Part shown: positions 28,131-38,466 of the stretch, piece by piece
How the letters are laid out: every line of letters begins with the position of its first letter
Position numbering within the stretch: position 1 is the first letter of the stretch
NCBI RefSeq assembly: GCF_003002815.1
Contig: NZ_PVTF01000019.1
Span: 101,430-165,429 of the forward strand
From: Umezawaea tangerina
GTDB taxonomy: Bacteria > Actinomycetota > Actinomycetes > Mycobacteriales > Pseudonocardiaceae
Reading direction: 5' to 3'
Length of the DNA: 64,000 bases
The notes under the pieces: generated by a model
What the model was told of the DNA's origin: nothing
Databases searched by the model: none
The model's input: the letters and a program-made list of their open reading frames with translations, nothing else
Program-made: the position numbers and the translations under genes

Positions 28131-30008
28131 GTGGCACCTCCGGCCGGGCAGATCCGCCCAGCGAAGTACCTGGGCGCATTTGTCCTCATCGTGGTCGCGC
28201 TGTACTCCCTGGTGTTCTTCACCGGGAGCGGCAAGGCGACCCCCAAGCTCGGCATCGACCTCCAGGGTGGAACGCGGGTCACGCTGACCGCGCGAGCCCC
28301 CGACGGGAAGACGCCGACGGACGAGGCGCTCAACCAGGCCCGCACGCTCATCGAGACCCGCGTCAACGGTCTCGGTGTGTCCGGCTCCGAGGTCGTCCGC
28401 GACGGCACGAACCTGGTCATCACCGTTCCCGGCGCCGACGGCGAGGGCGCGAAGAGCCTCGGCAAGACGGCCCGACTGGCGTTCCGCAAGGTCGTCGGCC
28501 AGCCGCTGCCGAACGCGCCGACCGTCCCGCAGAGCGGCACGCCGTCCACCACCGGCAGCGCCGCGCCGACGTCCGGCAGCACGCCCCCCACGTCGGGGTC
28601 CGTCCCGCCGGGCGAGACCGCGGGCTCCGGGACGCCGTCGTCGAGCGCCGCCCCGCAGGGCCGTCCGGCCCCGCTGCTGGAGAACCAGCCCGCCAGCGGT
28701 GACCCGACGGCACCGTCGTCGCCCGCCGCGAGCGACCCGGCGCAGCCCCCGGCCAGCGACGCGGCCCAGCCGCCCGCGGGCCAGCCCGACTGCATGAAGG
28801 TCTTCGGCGGCGAGTACGACAAGGACGTCACGAAGGCGATCGCGGAGGCCAAGGCCTGCCGCCAGGACCCGGCGCTCACCACGCTGGACGCGCAGACCGT
28901 GACGCAGGCGCTGACGGCGTTCACCTGCCCCAAGCAGGACCCGCTGCTGGGCAACGACGACTTCGACAAGCCGCTGATCACCTGCGACCAGGACCAGACG
29001 GCGAAGTACGTGCTCGCCCCGGTCAACCCGGCCGCGGACGACAAGACCACCAAGGCCGACGACTTCTCGCTCTACACCCGGCTCACCGGTGAGGACATCA
29101 ACAACGCGACCTCGGGCAGCGACCCGCAGGGCGCGGGCTTCGTCGTCAGCCTGGACTTCAAGGGCGACGGCGGTTCCAAGTGGGGCAAGTTCACCACCGC
29201 GAACACGCAGCAGCAGGTCGCCGTGGTGCTCGACAGCCAGGTCGTGTCGGCGCCGAACATCAACGAGCCGATCCTCGGCGGCAGCACCCAGATCAGCGGC
29301 ACCTTCACCCAGAAGGAGGCCGACCAGCTCGCGAACGTGCTGAAGTACGGCTCGCTGCCGCTGTCGTTCGAGGCCTCCGAGGCCGAGACGGTGTCCGCCA
29401 CCCTGGGCCTGGCCTCGCTCAAGGCCGGTCTGATCGCCGGTGGCATCGGCCTCGGCCTGGTGTTCCTCTACTGCCTGTTCTACTACCGCCTGCTCGGCAT
29501 CCTGACGATCATGTCGCTGGTCCTCTCGGGCGGCATCGTCTACGCCGTCCTGGTGTTGCTCGGCCGCTGGATCGGGTTCACCCTGGACCTCGCGGGCATC
29601 GCGGGCTTCATCGTGTCGATCGGCATCACGGCGGACTCGTTCGTGGTGTTCTTCGAACGCCTGAAGGACGAGGTGCGCGAAGGCCGGTCGTTCCGGTCGG
29701 CCGTGCCCAGGGCGTGGATCCGCTCGCGGCGCACGATCCTGTCCGCGGACGGCGTGAGCTTCCTGGCGTCGGCGATCCTGTACGTGATCGCGGTCGGCCA
29801 GGTGAAGGGCTTCGCGTTCACGCTCGGCATGTCGACGGTGCTCGACCTGGTGGTCGTCTTCCTGGTCACGCACCCGCTGGTGGCCATGGCGTCGAAGTCC
29901 AAGTTCCTGTCCAACCCCAAGCTGTCCGGCCTCGGCGGGGCGCAGCAGGCCGGTGTCGACCAGCGCGCTCACGCGGGCTCGAAGAGCACCGCCGTGAAGG
30001 AGGCCTGA
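28131..30008 (+). CDS. secD: Protein translocase subunit SecD
   Basis: A 625-residue RND-type membrane subunit that uses the proton gradient to help complete Sec export. It has an N-terminal span, GIDLQGGTRVTL, a large extracytoplasmic domain, and five C-terminal spans with GFIVSIGITADSFVVFFERLKDEVREG. Residues of about 130-215 form a Pro/Ser/Thr/Gly-rich low-complexity insertion within the extracytoplasmic region, as in other actinobacterial SecD proteins. The start is GTG; secF begins right after its stop. Confidence 0.96.
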   Translation: MAPPAGQIRPAKYLGAFVLIVVALYSLVFFTGSGKATPKLGIDLQGGTRVTLTARAPDGKTPTDEALNQARTLIETRVNGLGVSGSEVVRDGTNLVITVPGADGEGAKSLGKTARLAFRKVVGQPLPNAPTVPQSGTPSTTGSAAPTSGSTPPTSGSVPPGETAGSGTPSSSAAPQGRPAPLLENQPASGDPTAPSSPAASDPAQPPASDAAQPPAGQPDCMKVFGGEYDKDVTKAIAEAKACRQDPALTTLDAQTVTQALTAFTCPKQDPLLGNDDFDKPLITCDQDQTAKYVLAPVNPAADDKTTKADDFSLYTRLTGEDINNATSGSDPQGAGFVVSLDFKGDGGSKWGKFTTANTQQQVAVVLDSQVVSAPNINEPILGGSTQISGTFTQKEADQLANVLKYGSLPLSFEASEAETVSATLGLASLKAGLIAGGIGLGLVFLYCLFYYRLLGILTIMSLVLSGGIVYAVLVLLGRWIGFTLDLAGIAGFIVSIGITADSFVVFFERLKDEVREGRSFRSAVPRAWIRSRRTILSADGVSFLASAILYVIAVGQVKGFAFTLGMSTVLDLVVVFLVTHPLVAMASKSKFLSNPKLSGLGGAQQAGVDQRAHAGSKSTAVKEA

Positions 30009-30009
30009 C

Positions 30010-31191
30010 GTGGCGAAGGTCAAGGGGAACGGTGTCTTCCACCGCCTCTACGTGGGTACGGGCGCCTTCGACATCATCGGCAAGCGCAAGCGCTGGTACG
30101 TGCTCTTCGGCATCATCCTGCTGATCTCGATCGCCTCGATCGGCATCAAGCAGTTCAACCTGGGCATCGACTTCGTCGGCGGCACCAAGGTCCAGATGCC
30201 GTCCACCAGCTCCTCGGGCCCCATCACGGTCGAGGCGGTCAAGTCGAGCTTCTCCAAGGCGCTCGGCGAGGACGCGACGGCCGTGCAGAGCGTCGGCGTC
30301 GGCGACACCGCGACCATCCAGATCCGGTCCGAGACGCTGAACGTCGAGCAGGTCGCCAAGCTGAAGAGCACGCTCGACGCGGACCTGAAGCCGACCGGCG
30401 GCATCCAGGCGATCAGCGACAGCGCGGTGAGCGCGTCCTGGGGCGGTGAGATCACCACCAAGGCCCTGATCGCGCTGGTCGTGTTCCTGATCGCGGTCGC
30501 GATCTTCCTGGCGCTGTACTTCGAGCTGTCGATGGCCATCGCGGCGCTCATCGCCGTGCTCCACGACGTCATCATCACGGCGGGCGTGTACTCGCTCGTC
30601 GGGTTCGAGGTCTCGCCCGCGACGGTGATCGGCCTGCTGACCATCCTCGGCTTCTCGCTCTACGACACGGTGGTCGTGTTCGACAAGGTCAAGGAGAACA
30701 CCAGGGGCATCCTGGGCCTGACCCGCCGCACGTACGGCGAGGCGGCCAACCTGGCGGTCAACCAGACCCTGATGCGGTCGATCAACACCTCGCTGATCGC
30801 GCTGCTCCCGGTGCTCGGCCTGCTCGTGATCGGCGTCGGCTTCCTCGGCGTCGGCACGCTCAAGGACCTCGCGCTGGTGCAGCTCACCGGTATCTTCATC
30901 GGTGCCCTGTCGTCGATCTTCATCGCGACGCCCGCGGCCGTCGACCTGAAGATGCGCGACCCGAAGTACAAGGCCCAGGCCAAGCGGGTGCTCGACCGCC
31001 GCGCCAGCCAGGCCCGCAAGCTCGCCGCGGGCCAGTCCGTCGACGACGCCGTGGAGTCGACCGACGAGACCGTGGTGGACGCCGAGATCCGCAAGGAGAA
31101 GGCGTACGCCGCGGCCGCGGGCGTGCCGTCGCGCACCCCCAAGGCCAGCGACCTCCGTCGCGGCCGTCCGACCGGCAAGAAGCAGCGTTGA
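30010..31191 (+). CDS. secF: Protein translocase subunit SecF
   Basis: A 393-residue partner of SecD. It has an N-terminal span, FNLGIDFVGGTKVQ, the SecF periplasmic domain, and five spans including GLLTILGFSLYDTVVVFDKVKEN, plus a basic C-terminal tail ending KKQR. Start and stop are shared closely with neighbours: GTG two bases after secD, and its TGA overlaps the TTG start of apt. Confidence 0.96.
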   Translation: MAKVKGNGVFHRLYVGTGAFDIIGKRKRWYVLFGIILLISIASIGIKQFNLGIDFVGGTKVQMPSTSSSGPITVEAVKSSFSKALGEDATAVQSVGVGDTATIQIRSETLNVEQVAKLKSTLDADLKPTGGIQAISDSAVSASWGGEITTKALIALVVFLIAVAIFLALYFELSMAIAALIAVLHDVIITAGVYSLVGFEVSPATVIGLLTILGFSLYDTVVVFDKVKENTRGILGLTRRTYGEAANLAVNQTLMRSINTSLIALLPVLGLLVIGVGFLGVGTLKDLALVQLTGIFIGALSSIFIATPAAVDLKMRDPKYKAQAKRVLDRRASQARKLAAGQSVDDAVESTDETVVDAEIRKEKAYAAAAGVPSRTPKASDLRRGRPTGKKQR

Positions 31192-31706
31192 AGCTGGAGA
31201 ACGCGCTGAAGCTCCTGCGTGAGGTCCCGGACTTCCCCCGTCCGGGTGTCGTCTTCCGGGACCTCACGCCGGTGTTGGCGGATCCGGACGCACTGCGCGC
31301 CGTGGTCGACGCCCTGCAGGACGACATCCACCCGGACACGCAGGTGGTCGCCGCGATCGAGTCGCGCGGCTTCCTGCTGGGCGCCCCGCTCGGGTACGGC
31401 TGGCGCTACGGCGTCGTGCCGCTGCGCAAGCCGGGCAAGCTGCCGTCGGTCGCGGACCGAGAGCCCTACGAGCTCGAGTACGGCACGGCGGAGCTGGAAC
31501 TGCCCTCCGAGGCCATCCGGCCTGGTCAGCACGTCGTGATCGTGGACGACGTGCTCGCCACCGGGGGCACCGCCGAGGCCGCCTGCACACTCGTGGAGCG
31601 CGCGGGGGCGATCGTGACCGGGGTCTCCGTGGTCCTGGAGATCACCGCATTGGGCGGTCGCGAGCGACTAGCCGGGCGGAACGTCAGCGCGCTGCTCGCC
31701 GTGTGA
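31188..31706 (+). CDS. apt: Adenine phosphoribosyltransferase
   Basis: A 172-residue purine-salvage enzyme that makes AMP from adenine and PRPP. It shows FPRPGVVFRDLTPVLADP and the PRPP-binding signature VIVDDVLATGGTAEA. The TTG start overlaps the secF stop (TTGA), which implies coupled translation. In actinobacteria apt commonly sits between secF and relA. Confidence 0.95.
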   Translation: MKLENALKLLREVPDFPRPGVVFRDLTPVLADPDALRAVVDALQDDIHPDTQVVAAIESRGFLLGAPLGYGWRYGVVPLRKPGKLPSVADREPYELEYGTAELELPSEAIRPGQHVVIVDDVLATGGTAEAACTLVERAGAIVTGVSVVLEITALGGRERLAGRNVSALLAV

Positions 31707-31722
31707 AGTGCCCCGCTCGTCG

Positions 31723-31755
31723 CCCCGCGCGCCGGTTTTGCCGGCTCGCGGGGCT
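31723..31755 (+). terminator. Terminator-like hairpin between apt and relA
   Basis: Outer 8-bp stem GCCCCGCG / CGCGGGGC with an inner GCCGG / CCGGC stem around TTTTG, 17 nt after the apt stop. Confidence 0.6.
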
Positions 31756-31787
31756 ATCCTCGGGTCTCTAGCCCCTGAGGAGCGTGG

Positions 31788-34088
31788 TTGAGCCAGGACA
31801 CCGAACCCGCGGCGACGACGCAGCCCGTGCCCGCACGGCCGCCGTCAGCCACCCGGCGCGTGCGCGCGCGACTCGCGCGGCGCATCACCGCCCAGCGGGC
31901 GGCGCCCGTCAAGCAGGTGCTCGAACCCCTCGCCGCCGTGCACAGCGGACTGCACCCCAAGGCCGACCTGGCCCTGCTGCAGGCCGCCTACGACGTGGCC
32001 GAGGAGAAGCACCGGCCCCAGCGCCGCAAGTCCGGCGACCCCTACATCACCCACCCGCTCGCCGTGGCGACGATCCTGGGTGAGCTGGGCATGGACACCA
32101 CCACGCTGGTGGCGGCCCTGCTGCACGACACCGTCGAGGACACCGACTACTCGCTGGAGGCCCTCCGCGAGGACTTCGGCGACGAGGTCGCCCGGCTGGT
32201 CGACGGCGTGACGAAGCTCGACAAGGTGAAGCTCGGCGCCGCGGCCGAGGCGGAGACCATCCGCAAGATGGTCATCGCCATGGCCAAGGACCCGCGCGTG
32301 CTGGTCATCAAGCTGGCCGACCGGCTGCACAACATGCGCACGATGCGGTTCCTGCCGCCCGAGAAGCAGGCGCGCAAGGCGCGGGAGACCCTGGAGGTCC
32401 TCGCCCCGCTCGCGCACCGCCTGGGCATGGCGACGGTGAAGTGGGAGCTGGAGGACCTCGCGTTCGCGATCCTGCAGCCGAAGAAGTACGACGAGATCGT
32501 CCGGCTGGTCGCGAACCGGGCGCCCTCGCGCGACACCTACCTCGGTGGCGTGATCAAGGAGCTGACCGGCCAGCTGGAGGGCTCGCGGATCACCGCGAAG
32601 GTCGAGGGCAGGCCGAAGCACTACTACTCGATCCACCAGAAGATGATCGTCCGCGGCCGCGACTTCGACGACATCCACGACCTGGTGGGCGTGCGGATCC
32701 AGGTCGACGAGGTCCGCGACTGCTACGCCGCCATGGGCGTCGTGCACGCGCTGTGGCAGCCGATGCCCGGCCGGTTCAAGGACTACATCGCCCAGCCGCG
32801 CTTCGGCGTCTACCAGTCGCTGCACACCACGGTGATCGGTCCGGACGGCAAGCCGCTGGAAGTGCAGATCCGCACGTACGACATGCACCGCACCGCCGAG
32901 TACGGAATCGCGGCGCACTGGCGGTACAAGGAGACGCGCGGCACGCACAACGGCAAGGGCGTCGAGGTCGACGAGATGGCCTGGATGCGCCAGCTCCTCG
33001 ACTGGCAGCGCGAGGCCGCCGACCCCGGCGAGTTCCTGGAGTCGCTGCGCTTCGACCTCGCCGCGCGCGAGATCTTCGTGTTCACCCCGAAGGGTGATGT
33101 CGAGACGCTGCCCGCCGGGTCGACGCCGGTCGACTTCGCCTACTCGGTGCACACCGAGGTGGGCCACCGCTGCATCGGCGCCCGCGTGAACGGCCGCCTC
33201 GTCGCCCTGGAGCGCAAGCTCGAGAACGGCGAGGTCGTCGAGATCTTCACCTCGAAGGCCGAGGGAGCGGGCCCGTCGCGTGACTGGCTGTCGTTCGTGG
33301 CCTCGCCGAGGGCCAAGGCGAAGATCAAGCAGTGGTTCGCCAAGGAGCGCAAGGAAGAGGCGATCGAGGTCGGCAAGGACGCGATCGCCAAGGAGGTCCG
33401 CCGCGTCGGACTGCCCTTGCAGCGGTTGGTGTCGGCCGACTCGATGGGCGCGCTGGCCAAGGAGCTGCACTACCCCGACGTGAGCGCGCTGTACGCCGCG
33501 GTGGGGGAGGGCCACACCTCCGGTCGGCACGTGGTGCAGCGGCTGGTCGCCCAGCTCGGCGGGGTCGACCACGCCGAGGAGGAGCTGGCCGAGCGCTCCA
33601 CGCCGTCCACCGTCACGCGCCGCCGGGTCACCGGGGACGCGGGTGTGGTCGTCAAGGACGCCACGGACGTGTGGGTGAAGCTCGCCCGGTGCTGTACCCC
33701 GGTGCCCGGCGACGACATCCTCGGGTTCGTGACGCGCGGTGGTGGCGTGAGCGTGCACCGCACGGACTGCACGAACGCGGACGAGCTGCTGGCCTCGCCG
33801 GAGCGGCTGCTGGACGTCGAGTGGGCGCCGTCGGCGTCCTCGGTGTTCCTGGTGGCGATCCAGGTGGAGGCGCTGGACCGGCACCGGCTGCTGTCGGACG
33901 TGACCAAGGTGCTGGCCGACGAGAAGGTCAACATCCTGTCCGCGTCGGTCACCACCTCGCGCGACCGGGTGGCGGTGAGCCGGTTCTCGTTCGAGATGGG
34001 CGACCCGAAGCACCTCGGCCACGTGCTGAAGGCGGTGCGCAGCGTGGAGGGCGTCTACGACGTGTACCGGGTGACGTCGGCTAGCTGA
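31788..34088 (+). CDS. relA: Bifunctional (p)ppGpp synthetase/hydrolase RelA/SpoT
   Basis: A 766-residue long RSH enzyme that makes and degrades (p)ppGpp in the stringent response. The HD hydrolase has [24 protein letters not shown] and [12 protein letters not shown]. The synthetase has [26 protein letters not shown] and [10 protein letters not shown], where the RxKD form is typical of bifunctional enzymes. A TGS domain follows ([27 protein letters not shown]), then a Zn-finger-like [10 protein letters not shown] segment and a C-terminal ACT domain. The TTG start follows TGAGGAGC. Confidence 0.96.
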   Translation: MSQDTEPAATTQPVPARPPSATRRVRARLARRITAQRAAPVKQVLEPLAAVHSGLHPKADLALLQAAYDVAEEKHRPQRRKSGDPYITHPLAVATILGELGMDTTTLVAALLHDTVEDTDYSLEALREDFGDEVARLVDGVTKLDKVKLGAAAEAETIRKMVIAMAKDPRVLVIKLADRLHNMRTMRFLPPEKQARKARETLEVLAPLAHRLGMATVKWELEDLAFAILQPKKYDEIVRLVANRAPSRDTYLGGVIKELTGQLEGSRITAKVEGRPKHYYSIHQKMIVRGRDFDDIHDLVGVRIQVDEVRDCYAAMGVVHALWQPMPGRFKDYIAQPRFGVYQSLHTTVIGPDGKPLEVQIRTYDMHRTAEYGIAAHWRYKETRGTHNGKGVEVDEMAWMRQLLDWQREAADPGEFLESLRFDLAAREIFVFTPKGDVETLPAGSTPVDFAYSVHTEVGHRCIGARVNGRLVALERKLENGEVVEIFTSKAEGAGPSRDWLSFVASPRAKAKIKQWFAKERKEEAIEVGKDAIAKEVRRVGLPLQRLVSADSMGALAKELHYPDVSALYAAVGEGHTSGRHVVQRLVAQLGGVDHAEEELAERSTPSTVTRRRVTGDAGVVVKDATDVWVKLARCCTPVPGDDILGFVTRGGGVSVHRTDCTNADELLASPERLLDVEWAPSASSVFLVAIQVEALDRHRLLSDVTKVLADEKVNILSASVTTSRDRVAVSRFSFEMGDPKHLGHVLKAVRSVEGVYDVYRVTSAS

Positions 34089-34905
34089 GGAACCCCTCCA
34101 GCAGCGGCAGCAGGTCGTTCGGCCGGTCGAGCGGGATGATGTGCCCGCAGTCGTCGAGCAGGTGGCCGGTCAGGTCGTCGGCGACCGGCCGCAGCTGGTG
34201 CTCCAGGGCCTTCCCGACCGGGTGGGAGCCGATCGCCATCGTCGGCACCGCGAGCCTGCCCGTCCGGGCGGCGTCCTGGATCTGCCGTCCGGACTCCGGC
34301 ATCGCCCGGTAGTGCTCGAACGCGCAGCGGAGCGACTCCCGGCCGGTGTAGGCGTCGACGAAGGCCGCTTCGACCTCCGCCGGGACGCCCCGGCCGAGCG
34401 TGCCCGCGTTCAGGAAGAACCGCAGGTAGGCGGCCTCTTGGCCCTGGACGACCTCCTCGGCCAGCCCCGGCACCGAGTGGAACCCGAACCACCACGGCGG
34501 GCTGAACGCCTCCGCGCCGGGCAGCGGTCCCAGCAGCGACTCCATCAGCACCAGCCGCCGCACTCGTTCGGGTCGGCGCATCGCGAGCAGGAACGCCGGG
34601 GGAGTGCCCGCGTCGATCCCGACCACCGCGGCCGTCGGTTCGCCCAGCGCGTCCAGCACGCCCTCGGCGTCCGTGGCCAGGTTCCCCGCGTCGTAGCCGT
34701 CGGCCGCACGGGTGCTCGCGCCGAGTCCGCGCAGGTCCGGGGCGATCACCCGGTGGTGCGCGGCGAGCGCGGGGACGACCCGCGACCACAGCCGCCAGGT
34801 GTGCGGGAAGCCGTGCAGCAGGAGCACGGCCGGTCCGCGTCCGGCGGTCGCCACGTTCACCTCGATCCCGTTCGCGGTGACCAGGCGTTCGGTGATGTCG
34901 ACCAT
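34081..34905 (-). CDS. Alpha/beta hydrolase, epoxide-hydrolase-like
   Basis: A 274-residue soluble hydrolase. It has the oxyanion segment [21 protein letters not shown], an Asp nucleophile in [12 protein letters not shown] and the catalytic His in [13 protein letters not shown]. An Asp nucleophile points to epoxide hydrolase or dehalogenase chemistry rather than an esterase. It is divergent from an HxlR regulator across a palindrome. Its 3' end overlaps the relA end by 8 nt in the convergent direction. Confidence 0.87.
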   Translation of the reverse strand: MVDITERLVTANGIEVNVATAGRGPAVLLLHGFPHTWRLWSRVVPALAAHHRVIAPDLRGLGASTRAADGYDAGNLATDAEGVLDALGEPTAAVVGIDAGTPPAFLLAMRRPERVRRLVLMESLLGPLPGAEAFSPPWWFGFHSVPGLAEEVVQGQEAAYLRFFLNAGTLGRGVPAEVEAAFVDAYTGRESLRCAFEHYRAMPESGRQIQDAARTGRLAVPTMAIGSHPVGKALEHQLRPVADDLTGHLLDDCGHIIPLDRPNDLLPLLEGFLS

Positions 34906-34930
34906 GCGAGCTCCAGAGGGGGTTACGATT

Positions 34931-34955
34931 GGTTACCCGGTCAAGCTAGGTAACC
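34931..34955. promoter_or_regulatory. HxlR-type operator between hydrolase and regulator genes
   Basis: Inverted repeat GGTTACC / GGTAACC with an 11-nt spacer, 25 nt from the hydrolase start and about 50 nt from the regulator start. A further half site GGTTAC precedes it at 34921. Confidence 0.65.
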
Positions 34956-35004
34956 GGCTCCGAGCTGCCAAGACGGCACTTCCGCGACAGGTGGTGAGTT
35001 CCAG

Positions 35005-35367
35005 GTGACCCGTGGCGACCTGTTCAGCCCCGAGTGCCCGACCCGAAGGCTGCTGGACCGCATCGGCTCCAAGTGGACGTCGATGGCGGTCAAGGTGCTG
35101 GCCGAGGCGGACCCGGAGGAGGTGCGCTTCGCGGAGCTGCGGCGGCGGATGCCGGGGGTCTCGCAGAAGATGCTGTCGGTGACCTTGCAGAACCTGGTCC
35201 ACGACGGGCTGGCCGAACGGCGGGTCGAGCCGACCGTGCCGGTGCGGGTGCACTACCGGCTCACGCCGCTCGGCCTCTCGTTGGACGGTCCGCTGGCGGC
35301 CGTGCGGACGTGGGCGGAGGAGCACATGGCGGAGATCGACCTCGCCCGCGCGTCAGCGAAACGTTAG
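35005..35367 (+). CDS. HxlR-family winged-helix regulator
   Basis: A 120-residue regulator with the family core CPTRRLLDRIGSKWTSMAVKVL, RFAELRRRMPGVSQKMLSVTLQNLVHDGLAERRVEPTVPVRVHYRLTPLG. The conserved N-terminal Cys (SPECPTR) is a redox or electrophile-sensing residue in some members. The GTG start follows GTTCCAG. It probably represses the divergent epoxide-hydrolase-like gene and itself through the GGTTACC palindrome. Confidence 0.9.
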   Translation: MTRGDLFSPECPTRRLLDRIGSKWTSMAVKVLAEADPEEVRFAELRRRMPGVSQKMLSVTLQNLVHDGLAERRVEPTVPVRVHYRLTPLGLSLDGPLAAVRTWAEEHMAEIDLARASAKR

Positions 35368-35419
35368 AGCCGTTCGGCACGATGCCGCCAGGGTCGCGAC
35401 ACCCACGGGGAAGACGCGA

Positions 35420-35449
35420 AGGCCCCCAGCACGATCGTGCCGGGGGCCT
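35420..35449 (-). terminator. Terminator of the cyclophilin gene
   Basis: AGGCCCCC-AGCACG with complementary CGTGC-CGGGGGCCT in a long stem with a very short loop, 15 nt downstream of the minus-strand stop at 35465. Confidence 0.75.
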
Positions 35450-35464
35450 CCGTGCGCCTGGGTA

Positions 35465-36334
35465 CTAGCCGACGGTGACCGTCTCGAACTTCACTTCCTT
35501 GTTCGGCTTGCCGCCACCGGGCGACGGGTCGAACGAGCCGTCGTGTCCGGCGCGCGCCACGTCGTCGATGAGCTTCAGGCCCGCCTCGTCGAGGCTGCCG
35601 AACACCGTGTAGTCGGGCGAGAGCTGGGCATCGCCGTACACGATGAAGAACTGGCTGCCGTTCGTGCCCTTCTGCGTCGTCTGGTCGAGCCCGGCGTTCG
35701 CCATGGCGAGGTAGCCGCGACCGTAGGTCAGCTCCGGCCACGTCTCGTTGTCGAACGCGTACCCCGGACCGCCGCTGCCGGTCCCGGTCGGGTCGCCGCA
35801 CTGCAGCATCTGCAGACCCTCGGTGCCGATCCGGTGGCAGCTGGACCCGTCGTAGTACTTCTGGGTGACCAGGCTGACGAAGCTGTTGACCGTGCACGGC
35901 GCCAGCGACTTGTCGAGCGTCAGCTTCAGCTCGCCGATGTTCGCCTTGATCGTGATCGCCTGGGTGCCCGTGGAGGAGATCCCGGCGGCCTCGGGCGCCT
36001 TGATGCCCTCCTTCGAGCCGGGCTCGGCGGACGGCCGGTACTCGCAGGTGACCGGGTCCGCGAGCGCGGTCGGGCGCTTGGGCAGCGCCTTGACCTCGGT
36101 CGGGATCTGGATCGGCTTCGGAGCGGTGCTGCTCTCGCCGGTCGCGGCGGTGGCGTCGCCGTTGCTCCAGTCGCGCGTCGCGAGGAAGTAGATGCCGCCC
36201 GCGACGACCACCACGGTCACGACCGTCGCCACCAGTGCGGTGGTCCGGCGGCGCTTGGCCCGCTTCTGTCGGTTCTCGAGCTGACGCTCCAGCTTCCGCT
36301 TTGCTTGTTCGCGGCGCTGCTCGTTGTTCGGCAC
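35465..36334 (-). CDS. Membrane-anchored cyclophilin-type peptidyl-prolyl isomerase
   Basis: A 289-residue PPIase exposed outside the membrane. A basic, helical N-terminus (EQAKRKLERQLENRQKRAKRRR) is followed by one span (TTALVATVVTVVVVAGGIYFLA) and a linker. The cyclophilin domain has NSFVSLVTQKYYDGSSCHRI, MANAGLDQTTQKGTNGSQFFIVY and YTVFGSLDEAGLKLID. Two Cys residues near the active site (SSCHR and LQCGDP) may form a disulfide. The GTG start follows GGGAGGGAGCAG. It is divergent from the MBL hydrolase and hisS, its usual actinobacterial neighbours near relA. Confidence 0.92.
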   Translation of the reverse strand: MPNNEQRREQAKRKLERQLENRQKRAKRRRTTALVATVVTVVVVAGGIYFLATRDWSNGDATAATGESSTAPKPIQIPTEVKALPKRPTALADPVTCEYRPSAEPGSKEGIKAPEAAGISSTGTQAITIKANIGELKLTLDKSLAPCTVNSFVSLVTQKYYDGSSCHRIGTEGLQMLQCGDPTGTGSGGPGYAFDNETWPELTYGRGYLAMANAGLDQTTQKGTNGSQFFIVYGDAQLSPDYTVFGSLDEAGLKLIDDVARAGHDGSFDPSPGGGKPNKEVKFETVTVG

Positions 36335-36503
36335 CTGCTCCCTCCCCAGGGATGTCGTGCTGCGGGTGGATAGAGCGCGTCGGCAGAGCCGACAATCCTG
36401 GGCAGTCTAGGGGGCGCACATATGACTGGCGTGTGCCGGCTAGGCTGGTGGAGCGGTTCCGCCGCCTTCTGTTGCCAATCCGTTGCCGTCGAGAGGTACC
36501 GCC

Positions 36504-37202
36504 GTGCTGGTGATCGGGTTCCCGACCGGCGCCCTGCAGGCCAACTGCTACCTGTTGGCCACGGGCGAGGGCGAGGCCTGCGTGGTGGTCGACCCCGGCC
36601 AGGACGCCGTCGAGCCGTTGGAGAAGGCCCTGCGCGAGCACCGGTTGTCGCCGGTCGCCGTGCTGCTGACCCACGGGCACTTCGACCACTCGTACTCGGT
36701 CGCGCCGGTGTGCGACGGGCACGACGTCCCGGCGTGGATCCACCCGGACGACCAGGACCTGCTGTCGGACCCGTTGAAGGGCATCAGCGCCGAGTCGGCC
36801 GCGTTCTTCGGCGGGAAGCTGGAGATGCGCGAGCCCAAGCAGGTGCGCGAGCTGTCCGACGGCGCCGAGCTGGACCTCGCCGGGCTGAAGATGACCGTCG
36901 ACCACTCCCCTGGCCATACGGGCGGGTCGGTGATGTTCCGCGCGGGCACCGAGGAGGGCGGACGGCTGGTGCTGTCCGGCGACACCCTCTTCGCGGGCTC
37001 GATCGGCCGCACCGACCTGCCGGGCGGAGACCACCGGAGCATGCTGACGTCGTTGCGCCGCAAGGTGTTGACGCTGTCGGACGACACGGTGGTGCTGCCC
37101 GGCCACGGACCGACGACCACCATCGGCCGCGAACGCGTGAGCAACCCGTACCTGCTCCAACTGGGTGACTCCGCACCGGCCGCCCCGCACCGAGGACTGT
37201 GA
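36504..37202 (+). CDS. MBL-fold metallohydrolase, glyoxalase II-like
   Basis: A 232-residue metallo-beta-lactamase fold protein. The metal-binding motif [11 protein letters not shown] is followed by further His ligands in [23 protein letters not shown] (bridging Asp) and LPGHGP. The GloB-like core suggests a thioester or lactone hydrolase. The GTG at 36504 follows GAGAGG. hisS begins one base after its stop, so they form a pair as in mycobacteria. Confidence 0.9.
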   Translation: MLVIGFPTGALQANCYLLATGEGEACVVVDPGQDAVEPLEKALREHRLSPVAVLLTHGHFDHSYSVAPVCDGHDVPAWIHPDDQDLLSDPLKGISAESAAFFGGKLEMREPKQVRELSDGAELDLAGLKMTVDHSPGHTGGSVMFRAGTEEGGRLVLSGDTLFAGSIGRTDLPGGDHRSMLTSLRRKVLTLSDDTVVLPGHGPTTTIGRERVSNPYLLQLGDSAPAAPHRGL

Positions 37203-37203
37203 C

Positions 37204-38466
37204 GTGACTTCTTTCTCGGCACCCAAGGGTGTCCCCGACTACTTCCCGCCGACCTCCGCGTCGTTCCTCGCCGTGCGCGAGGCGCTGGCCGAGCCCGCGC
37301 GCCTGGCCGGTTACGGCTACGTCGAGCTGCCCGTCTTCGAGGAGACGGCGCTGTTCGCCCGCGGCGTCGGCGAGTCGACCGACGTCGTGAGCAAGGAGAT
37401 GTACTCCTTCAACGACCGCGGCGAGCGGTCCGTGACGCTGCGGCCCGAGGGCACGGCGGGCGTGATGCGGGCCGTGATCGAGCACGGCCTCGACCGCGGC
37501 CAGCTGCCCGCGAAGCTGTACTACGCCGGGCCGTTCTTCCGCTACGAGCGGCCGCAGGCCGGCCGCTACCGCCAGCTCCAGCAGGTCGGCGTCGAGGCGG
37601 TCGGCGTGGACGACCCGGCGCTGGACGCCGAGGTGATCGCCATCGCCGACGCGGGCTTCCGGTCGTTGGGCCTGACCGGCTACCGGCTCGACATCACCTC
37701 GCTGGGCGACGGCTCGGACCGCCCGCAGTACCGCGAGAAGCTCCAGGCGTTCCTCGCGAAGCTGCCGCTGGACGAGGCGACCCGCACCCGCGCGAACCTG
37801 AACCCGTTGCGGGTGCTGGACGACAAGCGCCCCGAGGTGCGCGCGCTGATGGACGACGCGCCGCTCATGCTCGACCATCTGGCGGCGGAGACGCGGGCGC
37901 ACTACGAGCAGGTGAAGGGCTACCTCGACGACCTCGGCGTGAAGTTCACCGAGAACCCGCGGATGGTGCGCGGGCTCGACTACTACACGAAGACGACGTT
38001 CGAGTTCGTGCACGACGGTCTCGGCTCCCAGTCCGGGATCGGCGGCGGCGGCCGCTACGACGGGCTCATGGAGCAGCTGGGCGGGCAACCGCTTTCCGGC
38101 GTCGGCTTCGGCCTCGGTGTCGACCGCACCCTGCTGGCCTGCCAGGCCGAGGGCCTCACCCCCGGCGACGTGACGAGGTGCGACGTCTACGGCGTCCCGC
38201 TCGGCGAGACCGCCAAGTCCCGCCTGGTCGGGCTGTCCGGTGAGCTGCGCGCGGCGGGGGTGCGGTTCGACCTCGCCTACGGCGGCCGCGGCATGAAGGG
38301 CGCCATGAAGGCCGCCGACAAGTCCGGCGCCCGCTACGCCCTCGTCCTCGGCGAACGCGACATCGAAGCCGGTGTCGCCCAGCTCAAGGAGCTCGCCACC
38401 GGCGACCAGCAGGCGGTCCCGCTGACCGACGTCGTCACCACCGTCCGGAAAGCCCTCGACCGGTGA
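37204..38466 (+). CDS. hisS: Histidyl-tRNA synthetase
   Basis: A 420-residue class II aminoacyl-tRNA synthetase. It has [14 protein letters not shown], motif 2 [26 protein letters not shown], the His-specific motifs [14 protein letters not shown] and GGGGRYDGL, motif 3 [13 protein letters not shown], and a C-terminal anticodon-binding domain. The GTG at 37204 gives the family N-terminus. Its stop overlaps the next gene. Confidence 0.97.
   Translation: MTSFSAPKGVPDYFPPTSASFLAVREALAEPARLAGYGYVELPVFEETALFARGVGESTDVVSKEMYSFNDRGERSVTLRPEGTAGVMRAVIEHGLDRGQLPAKLYYAGPFFRYERPQAGRYRQLQQVGVEAVGVDDPALDAEVIAIADAGFRSLGLTGYRLDITSLGDGSDRPQYREKLQAFLAKLPLDEATRTRANLNPLRVLDDKRPEVRALMDDAPLMLDHLAAETRAHYEQVKGYLDDLGVKFTENPRMVRGLDYYTKTTFEFVHDGLGSQSGIGGGGRYDGLMEQLGGQPLSGVGFGLGVDRTLLACQAEGLTPGDVTRCDVYGVPLGETAKSRLVGLSGELRAAGVRFDLAYGGRGMKGAMKAADKSGARYALVLGERDIEAGVAQLKELATGDQQAVPLTDVVTTVRKALDR

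Noticed and set aside
27522..31706. Export-monitoring leader peptide for SecDF
   Set aside because: No small open frame with an arrest-like sequence is evident in the yajC-secD gap; only RNA hairpins are supported.
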